The position numbers were made by a program, and so were the translations under genes. This document shows positions 9,688-20,707 of a stretch of 36,442 nt of DNA, in pieces. The stretch comes from Polysphondylium violaceum (Eukaryota; Evosea; Eumycetozoa; Dictyosteliales; Dictyosteliaceae). The DNA is taken from positions 1-36,442 of the forward strand of contig AJWJ01000220.1 in assembly GCA_000277445.1 (NCBI GenBank). Direction: 5' to 3'. How positions within the stretch are numbered: the stretch's first letter is position 1; each line of letters begins with the position of its first letter. Below the pieces are notes generated by a model. The model was not told the DNA's origin. It worked only from the letters and a program-made list of their open reading frames with translations, and searched no databases.

Positions 9688-12600
9688 TTAGGGTTTGGTT
9701 GGAATTTCACCCATGTCAACATTTTTAGATTTATCTTTTTTACCACATTTACAGAAACCAAAGAATTTTTTAACTTTTTCCAAGAATGCAGATCTCATTT
9801 GTAACCAAGAGATAATATAAGCGGCAATACAAGCAATCAAAGACAAAGCTTGAATGAGACAAGCAATCAATTCACCAGCAACAGATGGATTTTTCAAATG
9901 AGTAAGAGAAAGACCAACAGTGATGACATTGAGACCAGTGAGGAAATATTCTAACCAAAGGTGATAATGATCAAAATATGGTTTACGGATACCAAGTAAA
10001 ACAGCATAACCAATTAAAACGATAATAATAACAACGACTTGAACGATTGGGACAGCCATATCAGTACCAGATAATGGATAGACTGGAGTTGGTTCAAAAG
10101 CCAAGATACCGACAATAATAGCCATAACAAATCTCTTGATAAAGGTGAATACAACAAATCTGTGATCAGTCTTTGGTTTAAAGTTTACATAGAGACAACC
10201 AAATTGTTGTTTAAAGGTTGGATTATGGAGACGAGCTTCTGGGACATCTAAAAGTTTAAAGATACCAATTGGAAGACCAATACCATAGACAACGACCAAG
10301 ATGGCACCAGGAATGATAATCTTGTAAGAGTGAAGTGGAGTAACCAAAGAGTAGGCAGATGCCATGACAACACCAATGTAACCAACAGTTAATAATCTAA
10401 CTGTGACATGAATAATTCTATTTCTAATAACTTCTTTCCAGTGAATGAGACCTTCGAGGAAGTTGAGAGCAATAAAGACAATCAATAATGGTACCAAAAA
10501 GGCAGCACACAATAGACCAAACCAAAAGAGAATATTTGCCAAATGATATAAACCACCAGCTCCCAAACTATTTTCATATTGTGAATAGGTGAGTAAAGCA
10601 CGACCAGTAGTAGAGGTAAACTCTTGTGGTGGATTAATAGCTGGTGGGAATGGAATACCCATATTGGTCCAGTCTAAATATTCTGTAAAGTTGAGGAAAC
10701 GAGATGGGAAAACTACACCAATATGGCTGATAAGTGAAATAAATTGGAATTGATCCATAAGAGTCCAAGCTTTGGCAGAACGTTGATCTCTCCACCAAAG
10801 GATAGAAGCTTCTTCATGAGTACCCTTTGGATAGGCACCAGTTTTGAATTCTTCAGCATAATCTTTGGCACGCTTAACATCAACAAATGGAGTTGTACCA
10901 ATATCAATAAGGAAGAGAATACCAATTAAAACAATAAAGATAACACCTAATACAATGATACCAACTTCAACATTTTGTCCAAAATACCAAGTACGACAAA
11001 ATCCATCTTCGGGACCATATCTATCACCTTTACGACAGACACCATCTACTTGACACCAACCACAGTAGGTATGATCTACACAATCTTGACTTTCGGTGAA
11101 AGTGCCGCAAGGAACTTCATAGGTTTCACTACAATCAGCACCTCTGTATCCGAGTTCACAAGCGCAAGTATAATCTGGTGCGCCTGAACAAGTACCTCTA
11201 CCTTGACATTGACCTGGACAAACTCTTTCACTACAATCATCTCCATCCCAAATCGATTCACAAATACATTCACCATTAATACATTTACCATTACCTTGAA
11301 TGGCATAACTACAGTTGTTTAATTGTAAACATGTTTTTTGTGAACAATCCAAACCATAATATTCTTGGTTACATTGACAAACTCCAGCAATACATGTACC
11401 AGCATTAGCACCAGAACAATCATTTGGACAAACAGAAGCATAACTTACAATTGCAACTTGTGTTTCAGAAACAACGTAAAGTTTGTTGGTAGAGATATCT
11501 GCAAAAGTTTGAAGACTGGATACTTCAAAACCTTCCAATTCAGTAGCGCCTTGATTATTACCTTGTGGATCAGTACCAAGATTGAGGAGAGCACTATCAG
11601 TGGTAACAGAAAAGAACAATTGACCACCATAGGTATCAATTGAACCAGTTGAACAATCTGAGCCAGTAATTAAACCAAAACTGTATTTGTATTCAATAGT
11701 GTTGGCGGTTGCAATATTTTCATATGAAAATACATCGACAAACAATTGATTGTTACTTGTTGAACAATAGTATAAAATCTTTTTGGCAGTATCAACAATT
11801 GGGACACTTCTCTTGAATGTTGAAGTGATTGATGCATTTGTAAAAACACCAACCTCAGCTTTTGTGTTCAAATCAACAATTGAAATATCTGGTTTAGTAT
11901 CTGAACCAAGAAAAGCATAACCATTTACTTGATCAACTACACTATAATAATTATGATTAGATATTAATATTTTGGAATTTTCCCCATTAATCCATTTTGT
12001 TGATAAAAAAAAAATAAAAAAATATCTAAAAAAAGCCCCCAATTGGTTGTTGATTTGATTTTCTAAAATTCTTTAAAAGTCTAAAGGGGGGAGAAATATC
12101 TGAATAAAAAAAAGATGAAAAAAAAATTATGCACCTAGAGGAATAGACTTACAATGAATAAGGAGCAACAGTGATTGTTGAGAATAAAAGATTGGTTGAT
12201 TTGAAATCAAGAGTAGTATCAATGTGAGCAAGGGTAACTGGTGAGGAAGAAAGGAAAAAAACATTGTTTCCAAAAGTAAAAGCACCTTTGGCAGTGTAGA
12301 GACTACTTGAATCTTGAATGTTTTCATTATCACCAGTGACTGGATTGATTTTGTAAAATGTATTGAGACCCAAAGCATAAACATAGGAATCCTTGATTGT
12401 CATTCCACCAATTGTATCAGAAGTTGAGAGAGAAAAAATGTTGGATGATGTAGTTGTGCTACCATCAACTGCAGAATTGAGTTGAGCAACGGTGAAATAG
12501 ATTAAATCACGACTGGACATGGCATAAAATTCGCTACTACCATTGATGGTAGAGTATGTATATCTATCATTTTGTGGTGTAAACAATTTGACAAATTTTG

Positions 12601-12709
12601 GATTAACAAAACGATCATTGTCATCGTCTTGTGCATTTACAATGGCTATTGTTGAGATCAACAATAAACCAACAAATGTCAATAATAATTTAAAATTATT
12701 ATTTTTCAT
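9688..12709 (-). CDS. EGF/PSI-like polytopic membrane protein
   Basis: Exon 1 is 12153..12709 and exon 2 is 9688..11941, with a 211-bp intron (donor GTAAGT, acceptor ATTATTATAG), giving 936 residues. Order: signal peptide (about 1-26); an extracellular region with propeller-like strands such as VVDQVNGYAFLGSD; from about residue 356 three EGF-like modules (CSGANAGTCIAGVCQC, CECIW/CICESIWDGDDC type, CQGRGTCSG...CACELGYRGADC); a PSI-like Cys cluster (CVDHTYCGWCQVDGVC); a membrane helix at about 513-538; then a C-terminal domain with about six further hydrophobic helices and a Lys-rich cytoplasmic tail. It looks like an adhesion or receptor protein fused to a channel- or transporter-like membrane domain. 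An alternative acceptor farther upstream would keep a hydrophobic stretch (YFFIFFLST) in mid-protein, which I judge less likely. The ligand is unknown. Confidence 0.82.
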
Positions 12710-13722
12710 TTTGTTTTATTTGTGTTTGTTTGTTTTTTTGTAGTTGTACAATATATAGAATATAAAATAAATAATGGAAAGAAAACAAAGCAAAAATGTA
12801 CAATATAAAAAAATGAAAGGTCTAAAGAGGGATTTTAAAAATTTTATTATACGAGATTTGAAAACTACGGCGGTACAAGCTTAGCAGCAAGTAGTCTGAT
12901 TTTTTTAAAAAATAATTAATCAAAAAAAAATAAAAAAATATAGTTATTTTTAAAAAAAAAACCGAAAAAATGGGCCTTATCTAGATTTGATTTGTTTTTT
13001 ATGGCAAAGGAGAGAGCACACGCGAGCACATCTAAACATTGCAAAAGTATGGGTGGTTGGAATATGTCGGTGTTTTTTTTTTTTTAATTCAAAAAAAAGA
13101 ATCTCACATGATCAAATTTTGTGTGTGTGGGTCTAAATTTGATATTATTCCATTAAAATTACATTACACCATTGTTGCTGATTGATAGAGATAATTTGAT
13201 CGAATTGTCTCAAGATCCAATATCTTATTTGTTTCAAGTCGATAGTTAAGATGAATATTCGATCACATGTTAATAATAATAAGACATAATCATCATGTTT
13301 TATTCTATTTTAACAATAATGATAATAATTGTCTTATTTTATATCACATGTAATATAAGTTTATTCATAATAGAGTTTGTCTGACATTTTTAATTCTATG
13401 GGGAAAGTTTTTAAAACTATGCTAGTTTTTAAAATTGTGAATTCGTTATCACACACAAACACACCACACTTGAAATGTTGGCAATAAATATTATTCTTTG
13501 ACGATAATAAGATTTTTGTGTGTGTTTTTTTTTTATTTTTTGCAATTTTTTTGAAAATTTTTTTCAAAAAAGTTTAAAAAAATCTTTGTTGTTGTTGTAA
13601 CTTTTTTTCAAACCCAAACCTTTCAATCAATATTAATAATCAAAAACAAAGTAGTATTTAGTATTTAGTATTTAGTATTAGATAAATACACCAAAAGTTT
13701 TAATTTTATAAATAAAGGAAAT
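12710..13722. promoter_or_regulatory. Divergent intergenic region, EGF protein / acyltransferase
   Basis: About 1 kb between two divergent start codons, the longest gene-free stretch here. It is AT-rich, with poly-T and poly-A blocks, a GT-rich patch at 13121-13133 (TGTGTGTGTGGGT), an imperfect inverted repeat around 13275-13345 (AATAAGACA... and TTGTCTTATT), and four exact copies of TAGTATT at 13652-13679. A short Lys-rich minus-strand frame at 13361-13567 looks random. No RNA gene seen. Confidence 0.55.
13652..13679 (+). repeat. (TAGTATT)4 tandem repeat
   Basis: Four exact 7-bp copies about 45 bp before the acyltransferase ATG, so probably in its 5' leader or core promoter. A simple sequence repeat; no function claimed. 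Confidence 0.7.
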
Positions 13723-14831
13723 ATGAAGTTGACAGGATTGCCAAGAGCAATTATCTATGGCTTATATTTATTCTTTATCTTTACCTGTATTGCAATTAGT
13801 GATGTTATTATGACATTATCAATACCGGTTTTATTTTTCTCTCGATCAATATTTCGTAAAATTACAAATAGTATAGCTTCTTTTGGTATGTTTTTTAATT
13901 TTTAATTTTTCAAAAAAAAAATTGGTTCATCATGTGATTTATCATTATTGATATCTAATATAGAACAAAAAATAATAATTTAGGATGGCCATTATTTACA
14001 TTTGCATTTGAGACATTTGGTAGAAATAAGATTGTATGGTCAGGTGAACCTATTCACGAGTATCAAGAAGGATCAAGTAAGGGATTGGGTAGGGATAGAA
14101 ATGCATTGGTTACCATTAACCACACATACTATTGTGACTGGTTACTATCATTTAGTTTGGGAGAGAGATGTGGTAGAATTGGAAATATAAAGATTGCTAT
14201 GAAAGATGTGATAAAGTATATACCATTTGTAGGCGTTGGTATTTGGGCGATGGGATTCATTTTCTTGTCGAGAAAATGGCAAGACGATCAAAAAAAGATA
14301 AACCAAGCCTACAGTCACTTGAAAACCGACGGTGAACCATTTTGGTTTGTCACCCATCCCGAAGGATCGCGTGTCAATGCCACCAACGTAAAGAAATCAC
14401 AAGAGTTTGCCAAAGAGAGAGGACTACCAATACTAAACAATGTATTGCTTCCTCGTGTCAAAGGATTCACCAGTTCAGTGTTGGCGTTGCGTGACAACTT
14501 GGATGCAGTCTATGATCTCACAGTGGCCTATAAAAAACGACCAGCAGGATTTTTAGCATTGTTTTTCGGTTCGCGTCCCACTGAAATACATGTACATTTA
14601 AAGAGATTCCCCATTCAATCGCTTCCAACCGAAGAAAAACACATTGAACAATGGTTGTATCAACGTAGTAAGGAAAAGGATATCCTCATTCAACAATTTA
14701 AAGACAAGGGTTATTTCTCAGAAAAACCTTTAGACCTTCCATTTAATCCAAAAAATTATTTAATTAATTTCCTAGTTTGGTTATTAATTTTTTCATTATC
14801 TATTTATAGTTTTTATTATTTATTTATTTAA
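13723..14831 (+). CDS. PlsC/AGPAT-family lysophospholipid acyltransferase
   Basis: Exons 13723..13885 and 13984..14831 (98-bp intron, phase 1), 336 residues. The family moves an acyl chain from acyl-CoA to a lysophospholipid or glycerol-phosphate at the ER. Motif I is NHTYYCDW (the HX4D catalytic pair) near residue 100. Motif III is HPEGSR near residue 178, where Ser stands in for the common Thr. A hydrophobic N-terminal segment (about 8-38) and a C-terminal one (about 310-336) suggest two membrane spans. The layout fits the eukaryotic AGPAT3/4/5 and LPGAT1 branch better than the short AGPAT1/2 type. The exact acceptor lipid is not readable. Confidence 0.9.
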
Positions 14832-15081
14832 ATAATAATAATAATATATATAATACGTAATTAAATAATAATGGGAATAATAATTGTAAAAATACTAAAT
14901 CATAATCTTTTTTTAAATAAAACGAAAAAAGGACCCAATACAAAGACAAAGAAAGGGGATAAATATATGAACTTTATATAAATATTATATTTTTGTGTTT
15001 TTTGTTTTCGATAATATAAATAACAATTTACAAGTCAAACTAAAAAAACTACCATTACTACCACTATTACTACTATTACTA

Positions 15082-16428
15082 CTATGATACAAATACTCTT
15101 TGGACTCTTTCAATGGTTTGAACACAAATTGGACATGTCTGTAAATATTGAGAACAAAACATACATAAAGAAATATGACCACACCAAAGTGAAACGATAT
15201 CTGATGGTCTTTCCCAGCAAACTTTACAATATCTTTCATCTTTGGAACTTGAACTAATTGTACTGTGTAATGTACTATGATCTCTTTTTAACTGTGATTT
15301 GTTACTAATGTTTGGTGTATTGTTCGAATTTAATGTATTTGTTGTTATTAAAATATTGGAATTATCTATTTGTTGTATTGAAGGTTGTGGTTTATCTATA
15401 TCATTATTATTGTTATTATTACTACTATTATTGTTTTTATTTAAATTTGAATCAGAAGATGACCAAGATGAAGCTAAAGAGTCTGTATAAAAATTTTGGG
15501 ATGGTAAAGCTACAGATGATTGATGTGATACATTTTGTTGATTATTATTGTTATTATTGTTACTATTATTATTATTACTACTACTACTATTATTATTATT
15601 ATTATAGTTATTTATACTATTTAATAAATTATTACTTGGCTTTGAAAGAATGATTTTGTTTACTTTACAAAATTGTTCGTTCAACATATTTACTATATTT
15701 AAATGAGACCCAGACTTTGCTATAAACATGGCAGTACGACCTTGATTGTCTCTTCTATTTACATCTGCACCAACACTGATTAGGAATTTAACTAAACTAT
15801 CATTTCCCTCTGTTGCCGCCCACATCAAGGCCGTCATTTTTTGTTTATCGCATAAATTTACATCTATAGTATTGTTGTTGCTACTACTACTACTATTATT
15901 ATTTAAATTACTACTACTACCACCACTTCCTATTGGTGTAATATTAATTCCATCAATGGTAGGGGTCGAAGTTGATCTAAAAGACGATGCTGAAGCACCA
16001 AATGTATCACTATGATTGTTATTATTATTTAAACCAAATAACAATTCAACCAATTTTTCATCCCCTTTTTTTACAGCGATAATGAGAGGAGTTGTGGCGG
16101 TTTCAGATACTACATTTGGATTGCAACCGTGTTTGAGTAGCATTGAAACACTCTCCTCGTCGCTGTTGTTCATAGAGTGATGTAAAGGTGTCATTCCTAA
16201 ATTGTTTGGTATATTGGGGTTTGCGCCAAGATTCAGTAATTCAAATACAATTGATTTTCTACCTAATTGACACGACAGATTGAGTAGAGTTGAGCCCGAT
16301 GAGTCTCTAATGCTATTTATATCCATCTTTTTCATCTTTTTTACCAATTTCCTAAATTTTTTATAACCATATCCAAAATGTATACAATTGATTGCATCTT
16401 CTCTAATTTTACTTTCTGAAACTCCCAT
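15082..16428 (-). CDS. Ankyrin-repeat RING E3 ubiquitin ligase
   Basis: Single exon, 448 residues. About residues 10-270 carry ankyrin repeats (SGSTLLNLSCQLG, LGMTPLHHSMNNSDEESV, TTPLIIAVKKGDEKLVELL, MTALMWAATEGNDSLVKFL, QGRTAMFIAKSGSHLNIV), interrupted by Asn/Ser insertions. A long Asn-rich linker follows. The C-terminus is a C3HC4 RING: CKVCWERP, then WCGHISLC and CMFC, and finally CPIC. The tail RVQRVFVS matches the RING-tail of MIB, XIAP and XBAT type ligases, where the last residues help dimerisation and E2 contact. Predicted role: substrate capture by ankyrins and ubiquitin transfer by the RING. The target is unknown. It converges with the acyltransferase gene (250 bp apart). Confidence 0.92.
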   Translation of the reverse strand: MGVSESKIREDAINCIHFGYGYKKFRKLVKKMKKMDINSIRDSSGSTLLNLSCQLGRKSIVFELLNLGANPNIPNNLGMTPLHHSMNNSDEESVSMLLKHGCNPNVVSETATTPLIIAVKKGDEKLVELLFGLNNNNNHSDTFGASASSFRSTSTPTIDGINITPIGSGGSSSNLNNNSSSSSNNNTIDVNLCDKQKMTALMWAATEGNDSLVKFLISVGADVNRRDNQGRTAMFIAKSGSHLNIVNMLNEQFCKVNKIILSKPSNNLLNSINNYNNNNNSSSSNNNNSNNNNNNNQQNVSHQSSVALPSQNFYTDSLASSWSSSDSNLNKNNNSSNNNNNNDIDKPQPSIQQIDNSNILITTNTLNSNNTPNISNKSQLKRDHSTLHSTISSSSKDERYCKVCWERPSDIVSLWCGHISLCMFCSQYLQTCPICVQTIERVQRVFVS

Positions 16429-17242
16429 TTCTATTTATATATATGTATAGTGTAGTTAATTTCTATGTATGTGTATTGATTGAAAATTAATTCTTTTTTT
16501 TTTCTTTCTTTCTTTCTTTTTTTGTATCAGAGATAAAAACTCATGTTCCTAAAAGGTGATGTTTAATTAGTTTATAATGATCATATTGGTAAACTCTTTT
16601 TTTAATATATTTACCACTGCTGTTACCACTATTAAGAAAGAGGAAGAGAGAGGAGGATAACTTTACGTGTAATATATCTAGATATCTCTATATATGTGTT
16701 TAATTTCTTTAACGACTGTGTATGTCTATCTGTGTCTGACTGTGTGGGTGAATTGGTTTTTACTATCTAAATAAAATATGTAAAACAATTGTTCAACATA
16801 AAATTTAAAATTTATAAAGAGAAAAAGAGAGAGCAATATGATATGATACAATCCGATCAACCGAGAGGGATATATTTTAAAAATTGGATTAGAAAAAAAA
16901 AAAAAAAAAGGATACTGGTTGTGTTTGTGTTGAGTTTCTGAGAGAAATAGGTAAGGGGGAGGGTGGGAGGAAGGGGTTACGAAGATAAATACACCAATTT
17001 GTTTGTATGTGAATGTGAATGTTAATGTTTGTGTGATATGAAAAAACTTTGTGTGGGTGAAAGTATCATGTATACAAAAAATTGAGAGGGTGGGGTTTCG
17101 AGTGTTTTTTTTTTTTTTATTGTTTTTTTTAGATTTTTTTTTTTTACATTGATTGATTTTGTTTGCAATCACAGAATGTGATTATTGATTGAAAAAGTTT
17201 TCGTAGTGAATCAAAAATGAAAAAAAAGTTTATTACAATTGA
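16429..17242. promoter_or_regulatory. Intergenic: promoter of ankyrin-RING gene
   Basis: About 810 bp between the start of the ankyrin-RING gene and the stop of the coiled-coil gene, both minus strand. It holds (TTTC)n, GA-rich and GT-rich patches (GTGTGGGTG at 16741 and 17052) and a G-run cluster at 16955-16976. A 148-codon minus-strand frame at 16726-17172 is Lys/Phe-rich low complexity and not supported as a gene. Confidence 0.55.
16955..16976 (+). promoter_or_regulatory. G-quadruplex-forming motif
   Basis: Four G-tracts separated by short loops (5, 3, 3 and 4 G, loops A, T and AGGAA) fit the G3+N1-7 rule. The site is about 530 bp upstream of the ankyrin-RING start, on the non-transcribed-template side for a minus-strand gene. 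Such a run is rare in AT-rich dictyostelid DNA. Whether it folds in the cell is not known. Confidence 0.6.
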
Positions 17243-18062
17243 TTAAATTCTCTTTCGAGTTCTTTTTTTTTTTTGATATCTGTTTCTAGCATTATTCAAA
17301 TCTGTTTCCAATTCTTTTTTTCTTTCTTCAGCTTCATTACACTTTTTCAATTTTTCATTATATTTGTTTTTTAATTCATTTAATAATTGATTATTATCAA
17401 TATTATTATTATTATTATCATCATCATTAGTATTATCATTATTATTACTACTATCATTATCTATAGATAAATTGGTTAATATAATATAATAAATTAATTT
17501 ATGATTTTAATATGTATATATATAGACAGTCAGCTATGATATCTGTATTTCTCTATCTATATCTATATATACCCATATCCAACATTAATTCATCTAAAAT
17601 TTCATTTTTCTTTCTCGTTATATGATCAGATGAAGCTTTTCTATTCATATTGTAGCCGGTTTGAACTCTATCTATCTCAATGGTGTAGCATCTGACATTT
17701 TCAATACTGGTTGATAAATCATCTTTTAATGATTTCAATGTACCAAGTAAATGCTCAATATCATTTCTTTTTTCTTTTTGATTCTTTTCCTCTGTCGAGT
17801 GATAGTAGTTCATATGATTGATATAGCTAGATTTCTTTATTATCCTTTCCTCTAATTCACTAATTTCCTTTTGAAGCTGTAATATTTTAGCAGCCTGGCT
17901 AGCTTTAACTTGTTCGAGAACGATGTTTTCTCTTGCAATCAATTTGTGTTTTAATACAAAACTGTGATACAATGTATGTAGATTATTTAAATTTTTAACT
18001 GTATCCATATAGAAACTATTGTTTTCATTAAAACTATTATTAGTATTTGTATTTGTATACAT
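17243..18062 (-). CDS. Coiled-coil protein, unrecognised
   Basis: Exon 1 is 17573..18062 and exon 2 is 17243..17460 (112-bp intron, donor GTATAT), 235 residues. Residues about 25-160 are predicted helical coiled coil (LQLQKEISELEERI, IEHLLGTLKSLKDDL). An Asp/Asn-rich spacer follows at the splice junction, then a second coil (LLNELKNKYNEKLKK, EERKKELETDLNNARN). The second exon is added because it is coding-like and joins in phase. The last codons cross a run of 12 A; with the bases as given the protein ends in KKKRTRKRI. With a run one base shorter it would end in KKKELEREFNQL, a better heptad, so a homopolymer length error is possible. No family recognised. It is head to head with the CBS gene, 220 bp between starts. 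Confidence 0.72.
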
Positions 18063-18282
18063 TCTATCTCTTGAAAAATGAAAATATGTAAAAAATGAAA
18101 ATAAGTGGCTATTTTTAAAAATTCAAATGAAAACGTGGGTTTCCTTTTTAGGCAAATTTTTTTAAATTTGAATTTTGAAAGAATTTAGGGGAGATGAAAT
18201 CATAATTTCACATGTACTTTCCCACCTCTCCTTAGATAGTAGTATAATAGTTTTGTATACATAAAAAGGATAAAAACAAAAA
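18063..18282. promoter_or_regulatory. Compact bidirectional promoter (220 bp)
   Basis: Only 220 bp separate two divergent ATGs (coiled-coil gene and CBS gene). It has AT-rich sequence with poly-A and poly-T blocks, and a slightly GC-richer centre (CATGTACTTTCCCACCTCTCC) as the likely shared control region. Inference from geometry. Confidence 0.5.
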
Positions 18283-19843
18283 ATGACTACAAATAGAGAT
18301 AACAATAATAATAATAACAATAACAGCAACACCAACTCTACCGAAAATAGTTGTTGCACAGAATTAAAAAATGAACATATTAATAGTGGTGGTGCATTTC
18401 ATATTGAAAAGGAAAGTTTAAAACAACAAGACCAACAACAGGAACAAGAACAACAACCACCACCACAACCACCACAACAACAGCAACAACAACAACAACA
18501 ACCTTCTTTGGTAGGATTAGAAAAAATAGAAAGAGATTCAGGAATAGTGGCTATAGTTTGCTCAAAATGGACACATTTTCTCAATGGGAGAACTGTTAAA
18601 AAATTCCTACTCTATAAAAAAGATATATTAATGAAATATAGACCAAAGGCAAAGGCACCAAAGGATTTAATTGCACTGTGTATAGATAACACTCTGGGTG
18701 ATTCATTAAATGTAATGTATTCCTACAACTAACACTTTTTATCTAAAACGGTATACTAATATATTTTTTTTTTTTTCTCTAATATCTATAGATTCTAGCA
18801 GATCATGGTATTATATCTGCACCTATAATGGAGAAAATAAAAGATGATAAAAAGAATAGTAATGGTGATAATAGTATTGATAATAGTAACAGTAGCAGTA
18901 ATCATTTGAATGGACATAATAATGATGGTAATGATAGCTATGGTGGTGGTCATGGTAAATCATCGAAACATATAATTAAATTAAATATCATTAGTGAGGA
19001 ACAAAAACACAAATACATGTACAAGGGATATTTGGATGTATTGGATATATTGTCATTGTTTGGATACTTTATGCAAAGAATCATCATGGAGGGAGGAGAA
19101 AAAGAACAAAACAAAGAGACCATTTTACATCAAACCTTGAAACAAGTGATTGGCTATTGTTCTGTTGGTGATCTTTTTTGTGTCGACGAAGATATGACAC
19201 TGCTTCAAGCACTGGAGACACTCCTCATGCCAGCATCGCCATTCAAGTCTCATTCATCGCCTGTGTTTAATAGTATGGGTGATCTTAAAGGTGTACTATC
19301 GCAAACAGATCTACTCTATTTGGCAAGAGACAACGCTCATCTATTCTCTAGTCATTCTAAAAAGTCTGTCAAAGAACTCAAAATCCAATCACCGGTCATC
19401 TCCATTCCCCACACAATGGTTGCCAAAGATGCATTTGATCTACTCAGAGCCAACAGAATCAATGGCATAGCCGTGGTAAATGAACGATTAGGTAACCTCA
19501 TCTATAGTCTAAGTACCGATGATTTAAGAGTATCTTTATCATTTTATATATCTATTAAATTATAATTATATTATAATATAAACTAACAGCACTAATCTAT
19601 ATCCTATTTTAGTATATTACCAAAGATAAGTTGGATATATTTTTTAAAAGTATTTACGAATATATGCAATCACAAACAAACATTATTGAACCAGTATGTA
19701 TTAAAGATTCAACAAAATTGGTTCAAGTTATAGATATTATGTGTGATAAAAATGTACAAAGAGTATATATAGTGGATGAAAACAAGAGACCTCTTACAAT
19801 AGTTACTGTATCGGATATTTTGTCTTCTTTATTAAATTGTTAA
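18283..19843 (+). CDS. CBS-domain protein, AMPK-gamma/Sds23-like
   Basis: Exons 18283..18711, 18792..19529 and 19613..19843 (introns 80 and 83 bp, phase 0), 465 residues. An Asn/Gln/Pro-rich N-terminus of about 80 residues precedes a core with paired CBS (Bateman) units: LGDSLNILADHGIISAPIM and YKGYLDVLDILSLFGYF form the first, with an Asn/Gly-rich loop inside it; then DMTLLQALETLL...HSSPVFN, AKDAFDLLRANRINGIAVV and STKLVQVIDIMCDKNVQRVYIVDENKRPLTIVTVSDIL. Four CBS motifs fit AMPK gamma/Snf4 or Sds23-type nucleotide sensors; no kinase or beta-subunit segment is attached. Adenylate binding is inferred from the fold. Which of these families it belongs to is unsure. Confidence 0.87.
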
Positions 19844-19959
19844 TTATGGTAAAATAAATTTATTCTTGTTTTGAAAATAAAACACCACACCATCCACCTC
19901 ATCGCATTCTGTTGATTTTCATTTTCATTTTTTTTAATTTATTTATTTACACAATAAAT

Positions 19960-20707
19960 ATGGTTGAATATATTGATATTACAAATGAAAAAGGAGAACC
20001 TTTAGGTTACTCTTTACCAAGAAATGAAGTTCATAGTTTAGGATTATGGCATAGGTATAATATAGTATAGTTTGAGATTTAAATATATTGATTTTACAAA
20101 TGTACTAATGCAATCATAATAATAGAGTAGTTCATGTTTGGATTGTAGATAGTGATGGTATGGTATTAATTCAAAAAAGGACAGAGAGTAAAGATTCACA
20201 TCCTTCAACATGGGATAAATCTTGTGCAGGTCATATTGAGGCAGGAATGGATAGTAAAGAAACTGCCGTCAAAGAGTTGAGTGAAGAATTGGGTCTATTA
20301 CATTCCCCAAATGATTTTGAATTTTTGTTTTCTGCTCCAAATATTGCTATGTTAAAAGATGGTACTTATCATTATCACATACTATTACTATATCATCATT
20401 ATTATTAATACAATAACTATGATTATTAGGTCAATTCATTGATAAAGAAGTGGGAGATGTATATCTTATTACATTTACTCATCCATTTGATCTAAGTAAA
20501 CTAATATTACAGGTTGAAGAAGTAGCCGATGCTAAATTGGTCCACTACACTGAACTCTACAAGATGATGAAGTCGCCAGTGCAATATAATTTTGTCCCCG
20601 TCTATGATTCAAGTCAATACAGTGAGTTTGAAAAATCACCCTACTATAAACTTATTGAAATATTGTCTCAAAGATATCCACAGCCACATCAGCAACCACA
20701 ACAATAA
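19960..20707 (+). CDS. Nudix hydrolase, isopentenyl-isomerase-like branch
   Basis: Exons 19960..20054, 20126..20361 and 20430..20707 (introns 71 and 68 bp), 202 residues. The opening EYIDITNEKGEPLGYSLPR and the WDKSCAGHIEAG strand are typical of YfcD/IDI-like Nudix proteins that act on diphosphates. The Nudix box reads GHIEAGM then the KELSEELGL helix: the EE pair that binds metal is present, the Arg of REUXEEXGU is Lys, and the first box Glu is Met73. The C-terminus has a Gln/Pro tail (PQPHQQPQQ). The substrate is unknown; a diphosphate-linked metabolite or housecleaning role is likely by family. The small introns keep phase throughout. Confidence 0.88.

Noticed and set aside
10713-11852. 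Short frames on both strands inside the EGF-protein gene
   Set aside because: All overlap the large coding exon in other frames and lack domains.
13361-13567. 68-codon minus-strand frame
   Set aside because: Lys/Phe-rich with no domain, poly-A start and no flanking evidence of a gene.
16726-17172. 148-codon minus-strand frame
   Set aside because: Low-complexity Lys/Phe/Thr composition, no recognisable domain, and it lies in promoter-like DNA with GT- and GA-rich patches.
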